Positions 42,187 through 49,886 of a stretch of 64,000 bases of DNA are shown piece by piece (the stretch's first letter is position 1; each line of letters starts with the position of its first letter). The notes beneath the pieces are model-generated. The model had not been told where the DNA came from. It searched no databases and saw only the letters and a program-made list of their open reading frames with translations. Made by a program: the position numbers and the translations under genes. Source of the DNA: JACDAE01 sp963717195 (GTDB lineage Bacteria > Chloroflexota > Ktedonobacteria > Ktedonobacterales > Ktedonobacteraceae); contig CAVQVR010000006.1 in assembly GCA_963717195.1 (NCBI GenBank), forward strand, positions 124,001 to 188,000. The letters run 5' to 3'.

Positions 42187-45100
42187 ATGCAAGAAATTCC
42201 ATTTCTCCCCCAGCCAGTGCAGACTGCGGTTTCAGAAGCCTTGCAGGTTGGTTCTCGAGTACAGCCATTCAGTAAAGAGAGCACAGAAAAGGCTCCACGT
42301 ATTCGAGATGCAAAGAAGGTCCATAGCGTCTGCCCCTACTGTGCAGTCGGTTGCAGCTTGAATGTCTATGTGAAAGATGGACGGGTGATTGATATCGAAG
42401 GCGATCCCGAGAGTCCGATCAACCATGGAACGTTATGCCCCAAAGGTTCGGCCACATTTCAATATACAGTCAATTCCAGTCGCCTGACGCAGGTGCTTTA
42501 TCGCGCACCCTATAGTGATAAGTGGGAAGTCAAGCCGCTGGACTGGGCAATGGAACAGATTGCGCAACGCGTCAAGAAGACACGCGACGAAACGTTTGTG
42601 GAACGCTTAGACGATGGGCTCGAAGTCAATCACACGCTGGGAATTGCATCACTGGGCGGCGCGACGCTCGATATTGAAGAAAATTATTTAATGAAGAAGC
42701 TGCTCAATGGAGGTCTGGGCATCGTCTCAATCGAAAACCAGGCACGTATTTGACACAGCTCGACTGTACCCGGTCTGGGTACCACATTAGGGCGCGGCGG
42801 TGCCACCACGTTTCCGCAGGATCTTATCAATAGCGACTGCATTTTGATCATGGGCAGCAATATGGCAGAGGCCCACCCGGTCGCGTTTGCCAACGTGGTC
42901 AAGGCAAAAGAGCGAGGTGCACAGGTCATTCATATTGATCCGCATTTTTCACGTACCTCGGCACTGGCAAATCTCTTTATTCCGACACGCGCAGGCAGCG
43001 ATATCGTCTTTTTAGGCGCGATCATCCACTATCTGCTGGAACATAACGCCTACTTCTCTGACTATGTTGTGCATTATACCAATGCACCTATGCTTATTCG
43101 TGAAGATTACCAGGATACAGAGGAGCTGGACGGCATCTTCTCCGGCTACGATCCCGATACCGCAACCTATGCAGATCAGAGCAGTTGGGACTATCAGCGT
43201 GACGAACAAGGACGCCCACTGATGGACGTAACGCTGCAAGATCCAGACTGCGTCTTTCAAATTATGCGCCGCCACTTTGCACGTTATACACCTGAGATGG
43301 TTGAGAACGCGTGCGGAGTCTCTCAGGAGCAATGGTTGCAGGTCGTCCAGGCGCTCGTGGCAAACTCGGGGAGAGAACGCACCACGGCGCTATGTTATGC
43401 AGTAGGCTGGACGCAGCAAACCAAGGGAGTGCAGATCATTCGTGCCGCAGCCATGCTACAACTCTTGTTGGGCAATATAGGTCGTCCAGGTGGTGGAATT
43501 CTGGCGTTACGCGGCCATGCCTCAATTCAAGGCTCGACCGATGTGCCTACACTCTACGATCTATTGGCTGGTTATATGCCACAACCGAGTGCCCCCTTAG
43601 AGAAGAGGCCAGATACGGAATCCTCCCAGAGCGCGACGACATGGGGCAAGAGAGTCGATGAAAAGACCAATGTACTCTCGCAACAGACGCTAGAGGAGTA
43701 TATCGATACGGCGGGTCAAAAGCTTGGCTGGTGGTCGAATATTCCTGCGTATATCGTCAGTTTGCTTACAGCATGGTATGGCGAAGCGACGGGCGAGAAA
43801 GATTACGGGTATCACTGGCTCCCCAAGATCACTGGGGATCACTCGCATCTTGTGACCAGTTATGAAATGTTAGATGGAAAAGTGAAGGGATATTTCGTCT
43901 TCGGGCAGAATCCAGCGGCAGGCAGTACCAATGCACGAATGCAGCGCAAAGCGCTGGAGCAACTTGACTGGATGGTTATATGTGACCTTTACGAGGTAGA
44001 GACAGCGGCATTCTGGCACAAGGGACCGGAACCGGTTGATGCCAGTAAGATCAAGACAGAAGTTTTCCTGATGCCGGCAGCAGCCTCTACGGAAAAAGAG
44101 GGCAGTTTTACCAATACGCAACGATTGCTGCAATGGCGCGAAAAGGCTGTTGATCCAACCGGCGATGCACGCTCGGACCTGTGGTTTGTCTATCAGCTTG
44201 GCAAGCGTCTCAAAGAATTGTACGCTGAAAGTAAGGAAGCGAGAGATCGTCCAATTCAGGCGTTGACATGGGAGTATGAGCAAACAGAGGCGCAGGACGA
44301 ATTCCATATCCAGGGTGAGCCAGATGCATTGCTTGTGCTGAAAGAGATCAATGGGTATTATGTATATCCACCTGCGTCCGCAAAGAACAATGGGGATAGC
44401 CAATCGGATAATCTAGAGCAAGGCAACCGCAAGGGTTTATCATTACGGGAAGCGCCACACGTGTCGGGTTTCACAGCATTGAAGAATGATGGGAGTACCG
44501 CGTGTGGGTCGTGGATTTACAGTGGAGTGTACCCTGAACCTGGCAATAATCGTGCAGCCTCGCGTATAACTGACGACTACATGAATTTGCAATGGGGATA
44601 TGCGTGGCCAGCGAACCGGCGCATTCTCTATAATCGCGCATCGGCAGATCCAGCGGGAAAGCCATGGTCGGAAAGGAAGAAGTACATCTGGTGGGATGAG
44701 GAACAGGATAAGTGGACGGGGTACGATATACCAGACTTTCCGGTAAATAAAGCGCCCGATTACACGCCTCCTCCCGGAGCAAGCGGTATGGATGCGATCT
44801 CTGGTAGCGACCCATTCATCATGAAACCTGATGGACGAGGCTGGCTCTTTGTACCAAAGGGACTCAAGGATGGGCCATTACCAGCGCACTATGAAGCAGC
44901 GGAGTCGCCTGTACATAATGCCTTGTATACACAACAAAGCAATCCAGCGGCGATGTTCTTCAAGAAGCGGAAAGATAATCCATTAGCCGAGGTAGGTGAT
45001 GAGCACTATCCTATTGTCGTCACTACGTACCGCCTGACGGAGCACCATGTAAGCGGTCCTATGACGCGTTGGATGCCCTGGTTGAATGCATTACAACCAG

Positions 45101-45444
45101 CGATGTTTGCCGAACTCAGTCCGGAATTAGCGGCAGAACGGCATATTCAGCATGGAAACTGGATGGTCATCTCTACACCGCGTGGAGAGATTGAGGCAAG
45201 AGCCATGGTCACGCGACGTTTACGGCCTTTAAAAATTGCTGGTAGACAGGTACATCAGATCGGGCTACCATTCCACTGGGGTTTTCAGGGAAAGAGTCGT
45301 GGCAGCATTACCAATGACCTGACCCATATGGTTCTGGAGCCAAATGTCAGCATTGAGGAGGCCAAGGCATTCACCTGCAACGTACGTCCAGGCAGACTTG
45401 CGGAGGCAAGCTCACGCCCCTACCCAAGAGAGACGTTCTCGTAG
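42187..45444 (+). CDS. fdhA: Formate dehydrogenase catalytic subunit, selenocysteine protein (TGA at 42751-42753)
   Basis: Molybdenum/tungsten bis-MGD enzyme oxidising formate to CO2. Read through one TGA it is 1085 residues. The N-terminus holds a [4Fe-4S] site (CPYCAVGCSLNVY...GTLCPKGS). Then VSIENQARI-TGA-HSSTVPGLGTTLGRGGATT matches the active-site region of FdnG/FdoG-type enzymes, where the TGA position is Sec or Cys, here residue 189. A SECIS-like hairpin follows at once. The rest has the molybdopterin motifs (IMGSNMAEAHPVAF, GHASIQGSTDVPTLYDLL) and the C-terminal MPT domain. No twin-arginine signal is visible. The start at 42187 follows AAAGAGGA. It leads an operon with the iron-sulfur and membrane subunits. 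Confidence 0.93.
42751..42783 (+). promoter_or_regulatory. Bacterial SECIS element after the Sec TGA
   Basis: A 6-bp stem GTACCC (42766-42771) with GGGTAC (42777-42782) encloses the loop GGTCT (42772-42776). The loop begins 21 nt after the T of TGA, the same spacing and the same GGUCU loop as in Escherichia coli fdhF, as I recall that element. This supports recoding to selenocysteine by SelB. Confidence 0.85.
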
Positions 45445-45475
45445 ATAAAGTATCTATTGATATAAGGAGTGAATT

Positions 45476-46492
45476 ATGGCGGTCGAGTCGAGAGAGCCTC
45501 TACGAGCCAGTGTAGCCTTCTTGAAAGGAACATTGTCGTCTCTTCATAAAGAGTCACTATTGCCGCCACAACCCGCGATGGGATTTTTCACCGATACGAG
45601 TCTTTGTATCGGGTGCAAGGCATGCGAGGTAGCCTGTAAACAGTGGAATCAGTTGCCAGCCCGCGAACCAGCGTGGAGCGGCTCAAGTTATGATAACACT
45701 GAGCAATTGAGCGCTATTACATGGCGGCATGTGCAATTTATTGAGCAGGTCGGGAATAGAAAAGCTGAGCGAACGGAGTTATCAGGCACCGGGCGCACGC
45801 GAGGTGACGCCCCTACCCAGTTACCATTAATGAACAAAGGGGTGAAAAGCAATGGTACGATACCGACGACGCCACCGGGAAGCGCGCTTCCCTTCTTCAA
45901 TACTGACCGCTGGTTGATGCACAGCGATGTATGCAAGCACTGTGCCAATGCTCCCTGCCACGAAGCGTGCCCAACGGGCGCAATTATTCGTACTGAATTT
46001 GATACGGTGTATGTGCAGCAGGATATCTGCAATGGGTGTGGTTACTGTATCGTTGCCTGTCCATTTGGCGTCATTGCGCGTGACGAGCAAGGAGATCACC
46101 ATGCGCATAAGTGCACGCTCTGCTATGATCGGCTCAAAGACGGATTGGAGCCCGCATGCGCCAAAGCCTGCCCGACGGATTCTATTCTCTTTGGCGAGGT
46201 CGAGCAACTCAAAGCCCATGCACGGGAGCGTGTCGGATTACTGCAAGAGCGTGGCGTAAGTGAAGCAAGATTGTATGGAGCGGACGATAAAATTCTGGAT
46301 GGTGGGCTCAACTCCTTCTTCCTCCTATTAGACGAGCCAGAGGTCTACAATCTGCCAGGCAATCCGGCGCGGCCCTCAAACAATGTTGCCCCAGCATCGT
46401 TCTGGACCATTGTAGCGGCGGCGGTTCTGGGATTGATGGGGATTTTGTTTTTCTCTCAATCCCCTCAGACGGGTCAAAAAGAAAAAAATTAA
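45476..46492 (+). CDS. fdhB: Formate dehydrogenase iron-sulfur subunit
   Basis: Electron-transfer subunit carrying four [4Fe-4S] clusters. The four cysteine groups are CIGCKACEVACK, CKHCANAPCHEACP, CNGCGYCIVACP, and CTLCYDRLKDGLEPACAKACP. A C-terminal membrane anchor (FWTIVAAAVLGLMGILFF) follows, as in FdnH-type subunits, so it docks on the membrane subunit encoded next. A long N-terminal extension precedes the first cluster. Between clusters one and two lies an insertion (about residues 100-135) that contains an in-frame copy of the dispersed repeat (45785-45816). AAGGAG precedes the ATG. Confidence 0.92.
   Translation: MAVESREPLRASVAFLKGTLSSLHKESLLPPQPAMGFFTDTSLCIGCKACEVACKQWNQLPAREPAWSGSSYDNTEQLSAITWRHVQFIEQVGNRKAERTELSGTGRTRGDAPTQLPLMNKGVKSNGTIPTTPPGSALPFFNTDRWLMHSDVCKHCANAPCHEACPTGAIIRTEFDTVYVQQDICNGCGYCIVACPFGVIARDEQGDHHAHKCTLCYDRLKDGLEPACAKACPTDSILFGEVEQLKAHARERVGLLQERGVSEARLYGADDKILDGGLNSFFLLLDEPEVYNLPGNPARPSNNVAPASFWTIVAAAVLGLMGILFFSQSPQTGQKEKN
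45785..45816 (+). repeat. Dispersed repeat inside fdhB
   Basis: GGCACCGGGCGCACGCG followed by AGGTGACGCCCCTAC has the GGGCGC...GCCCCTAC pattern of the intergenic repeats, but here it is translated in frame as GTGRTRGDAPT within a probable loop of the iron-sulfur subunit. Confidence 0.65.
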
Positions 46493-46522
46493 CAGTGGAA
46501 ATGCGCTAGAAAGTATCTTCAT

Positions 46523-47617
46523 ATGCAGAAAAAACGTAGCGAGGTATCAGTTCAACCGTTGGTAGTGCCAATACAAGAAGTGGTCAAACGTATCATAGCC
46601 AGCGACATACTTTTTGAGCAAATGGCGGTGCTTACTACGGACTACCGACCTGATCCTGAACACGAGTTACAGGAAGAAAGCTATTACGATTATCCGGTGC
46701 TCAAACAGCCATTCTGGCGCTGGGAGATCATCTGGTATTTCTTTTTTGGGGGATTGGCGGCTGGCTCGTATGTTATGGCGACGATAGCTTCGCTCTTCGG
46801 AAGCAAAGAGGATCGCGTAGTAGTGCGCACAGGGTATTATCTTTCTTTGCTTATGTTATTGCCCTGTCCACCCTTATTGATCAAAGACCTGGGCAGGCCG
46901 GAGCGTTTTTTGAACATGATGCGTATGTTCAAGGTCAAATCGCCGATGTCGATGGGAGTATGGGGGCTGCTCGGCTTCTCATTCTTCAGTGGGACAACGG
47001 CGGTAATTCAGGCAGCAAGGGACGGCGTTATGGGACGCTGGTGGGGTGCAAGATTACTGGCGGCAATGCCACAAAAATTGATTTCTATGCCTGGAAGCCT
47101 CTTCGGCATATTTCTTGGTGGCTATACCGGGGTGTTATTAACGGCAACAAGTGTGCCTTTATGGTCACGCAGTAAGTTGCTGGGAGGAATTTTCGTCTCC
47201 TCGGCGATATCCACCAGTACGGCGTTGATCTCGGTTGTATTGAGGCTGCTTGGAGCACCATATGGAGTACTGCACAAGCTGGAGAATATGGAATGGATGG
47301 CGATGCTGGTTGAAGGGGTGGGTCTGCTTGCGTTCTTACGCCAGTCAGGACGAGCGGCGCGTCCATTGGTTGGAACAGCAGCGGGTGAGCATGGTATGAC
47401 CTTCTGGCGCTTTATGTTTGGTGGAGGGTTAGCGTTACCATGGTTATTGCAGACGCTCTCGTTATTCAGGCGTGGTGCAGGGAAACGCAGTGGCATGGGA
47501 TTGTTTATCTCTCTGCTGGTGCTGGTTGGCGGCTATTTTTTGCGGCGTACAATGATTGAGGCTGGCCGTACATCTAGTATGGATGCACGGACTACATTGT
47601 GGAATGCACGCAGGTAG
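46523..47617 (+). CDS. nrfD: NrfD/PsrC-type membrane subunit of formate dehydrogenase
   Basis: Polytopic quinone-reactive subunit expected to pass electrons from the iron-sulfur subunit to menaquinone or a similar quinone. After a soluble N-terminal segment of about 70 residues it has roughly eight membrane helices, including WEIIWYFFFGGLAAGSYVMATIA, LLPCPPLLIKDLGRPERFLNMMRMFKVKSPMSMGVW (the family signature around the Asp/Gly-Arg-Pro) and SLFGIFLGGYTGVLLTATSVPLW. Length 364 is normal for NrfD. It starts 30 nt after fdhB. This replaces the cytochrome b subunit (FdnI) of enterobacterial enzymes. Confidence 0.9.
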   Translation: MQKKRSEVSVQPLVVPIQEVVKRIIASDILFEQMAVLTTDYRPDPEHELQEESYYDYPVLKQPFWRWEIIWYFFFGGLAAGSYVMATIASLFGSKEDRVVVRTGYYLSLLMLLPCPPLLIKDLGRPERFLNMMRMFKVKSPMSMGVWGLLGFSFFSGTTAVIQAARDGVMGRWWGARLLAAMPQKLISMPGSLFGIFLGGYTGVLLTATSVPLWSRSKLLGGIFVSSAISTSTALISVVLRLLGAPYGVLHKLENMEWMAMLVEGVGLLAFLRQSGRAARPLVGTAAGEHGMTFWRFMFGGGLALPWLLQTLSLFRRGAGKRSGMGLFISLLVLVGGYFLRRTMIEAGRTSSMDARTTLWNARR

Positions 47618-47629
47618 ACTGGTGTGGAT

Positions 47630-48755
47630 TTAGCCAGGAGTTATCTCACGGCCTCCACCCTTATGCCGAACATTCACAAGCATTGTATACATCTTCTGCA
47701 TCCAGAAGAATAAAGCACTGCCAACAAGAAGCAGAACAATACCAGCGAGTGCATACTGCCAGAGAGCCAGAGAACGTAAAAAATCGATTGGCCCTGGAAC
47801 TACTACCCGAGAAGCGAGTGTAGCAAGAGATTTTTCAGGGTTTTTGACAAAAAAATGGAAAAGAGTACTCAGGGTGGCTGGCGTATATTTTCCATAGTTT
47901 AACAGAAACTTAATCCTATAGGTACCGACTGGAAGCGCTGTTCCTGTGATATTAAGCGGGTACTTGATGGATGTATGAGGTAAGAATGCATTGATGGTTA
48001 ATTTGGTCATCTGCACAATGTTTCCCCTACTATCGATAATAGTGGCAGTCCCTTTAGGATAAAGGATCATATTGCCAGTATTCGCGAGGCCAATTAATAT
48101 CCTCTGATATGGACTGGCGTTATCAAGCATTGCACCGGAGGCAGCCAACTGCTCCCTCACACGCCCTGGTATGTTTACTACAATTGGAAGGGCATAGAGT
48201 TTTTTCAGGCGAAGATTAATTTTAATATTCCCATTAGTAGCAATAGAAGGAGTATTTTGTAGTGACATGTTCTCTGCAACAATACCACCAATGTGCTGTC
48301 CTGAAGTGGTATTATGAGGAATAAAAAGGCCAAATGCAACATTCTTACTTTGTCCTGGGCCTAGTGTCAGGCTGACCTTAGAGAGAGCGACCCAGGCTCC
48401 AACCCCATGGAGGTGACTGGAGATTTTCAACATATGCAAGGCCACCGGAAGAACTTGTCGTCGCATCCACGGGATAAATATCAACGGTGCCACGTGCGGT
48501 ACCAGTATTCGTCACGCGAACGCGGCCAGAAACGAAGGCCGAAGGGCGGGCATTGAAAATGAAATAGGACTGAGTCAGGGGATTATTAGGATCGAATGAA
48601 GCTGGTTGAAGGCTAAAATTGGCGGAACCGCCAGCAGCATGAACGAGCGGCAAACCCGAAACTTCCATCCATAAAGCGATCATGAGCAGCAGGATGCCAC
48701 AACTCAGATGTAGTACACTTCGCCAGTACGAAAAACGAGTGGGCAATTGCATCAT
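47630..48755 (-). CDS. DUF916-like (WxL-interacting) surface protein, apparent frameshift
   Basis: Exported, membrane-anchored protein. The N-terminal part (from 48755) has a signal peptide (GILLLMIALWMEVSGLPLVHA) and an Ig-like segment SGRVRVTNTGTARGTVDIYPVDATT, then hits a stop. The continuation lies in another frame: GVGAWVALSKVSLTLGPGQSKNV, then TTSGQHIGGIVAE, the pattern of the DUF916/WxL-interacting protein family, a second beta domain, and a C-terminal membrane helix (YALAGIVLLLVGSALFFW) with a basic tail. The shift is near 48413-48420, and 1126 nt is one more than a multiple of three. It follows a WxL-like gene on the same strand, the usual pairing. The frame change may be a sequence error. 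Confidence 0.7.
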
Positions 48756-48855
48756 TGTACCCTTTTCTAACTATTATTCTTAGATAGGGAGAGATGCGAT
48801 TACATGCTCTCCCTATTTAGCCTATTGTGAAGGCTCCATTAAATTCAGATTACAG

Positions 48856-49527
48856 CTAAACGGTCGGACCAGCCGTAATGGTGATGGTTCCAGAATAAGC
48901 ACCACCGACTGTATCTGCACCTAAAGAAACATTGCCAGTAACCGTAACAACAGTCGTACCAATATCACCACCAGTAGGAGCGGTAGCATAGGCTCCTGGG
49001 GTAGTCGTGAGCGATCCAAGACCAGCAGTGATGGCCGGATTCGAGCAGCTTGAGGGTGCTGTACAGTCTGCCGTTACATCCGTAACCACGAAAGGATCCG
49101 TTGTAGTACCAGCAACATTGTTCACGGTAAGCCCACTAGAGGCAGCACTTAAAGCCCAGGGAGATACTGCAGCACCACGTGTATCAGCCACATTTGTAAT
49201 AAAAGTGAAGGGAGCCGTTTGAGCAGTGCCATTGAGAACTGAAGGGGGAGTTATAGATGCATCCCCAATAGTAGCCGACAGAGCACCAGCCAATGTTCCG
49301 CTAAAGGTCACATCACACCCGCCACTTCCCGTAGCGTCACAGGTGTCATTAGGAGTCGTGGCAGTAGTTGTGTTGGGGGTATTCGAAGGAGAGAGCACGC
49401 TCGGTCTGGCTCCAACAGGTGATGCTGACACAGTGGTCTGAAGGGCAAAGCTCGCCACTAACGCAAGTGCACTCATTATGGTAAGGCTGAAACACAACCT
49501 CACAAAATAATTTTTACGAGTTAGCAC
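48856..49527 (-). CDS. WxL-domain-like secreted protein
   Basis: A 223-residue exported protein with signal peptide (LTIMSALALVASFALQTTVSA), a Thr/Asn/Pro-rich spacer, and a beta-rich domain. The domain resembles WxL surface domains of low-GC Gram-positives: ATIGDASITPP, FTFITNVADTRGA, then PWALSAASSGL carrying a W-x-L motif, and a C-terminal YSGTITITAGPTV where a second motif is expected (degenerate). Two Cys pairs (CDATGSGGC and CTAPSSC) are present. GTG start at 49527 with AAAGGAA upstream. It is followed 100 nt later by the DUF916-like gene. Cell-surface attachment is inferred from the family. Confidence 0.65.
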   Translation of the reverse strand: MLTRKNYFVRLCFSLTIMSALALVASFALQTTVSASPVGARPSVLSPSNTPNTTTATTPNDTCDATGSGGCDVTFSGTLAGALSATIGDASITPPSVLNGTAQTAPFTFITNVADTRGAAVSPWALSAASSGLTVNNVAGTTTDPFVVTDVTADCTAPSSCSNPAITAGLGSLTTTPGAYATAPTGGDIGTTVVTVTGNVSLGADTVGGAYSGTITITAGPTV

Positions 49528-49886
49528 AGTCTGGTATTCCTTTCTTAATTGCTTCCTTGCTACCTGATGGACATCAGGTACCGTATTTGGTTTTACTACT
49601 TCATTAACTGGCGCCTTTTCAATACTCTTTTCTCAACTATGAGAGAGTAAGGTTCCAGTAACATCTTTAAAAGCTATTCAGGTTGGAAGCACTACGATGG
49701 AAAACCTTCTGTGGTCACTATAGATGCCTGCTAAACAGACAGAAATCAATGTATTGGCAGGTGAAGCCTGGATAATAGTGCGATCTGAACGAGAGCAGCG
49801 GTTCAACTTTTCTCTCCTCGACTCGTACATGTGATAAGCTATAGAAAAAGAAGAATCACGCATTTCTGTAGGGAAAGAGGCATGAT
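49528..49886. other. Divergent intergenic region
   Basis: About 360 bp between the WxL-like gene and the Cdc48-like gene. No frame with a ribosome-binding site, no tRNA and no strong hairpin was found. It must hold both promoters. Confidence 0.5.

Noticed and set aside
42082..42843. Treating the formate dehydrogenase as two genes or as a frameshifted pseudogene
   Set aside because: Both parts are in the same frame with one TGA at the Sec position and a SECIS hairpin directly after it, so recoding explains it better.
49007..49441. Plus-strand frames opposite the WxL-like gene
   Set aside because: Composition mirrors the Thr/Ala-rich minus-strand gene, and the minus-strand product has a clear signal peptide.
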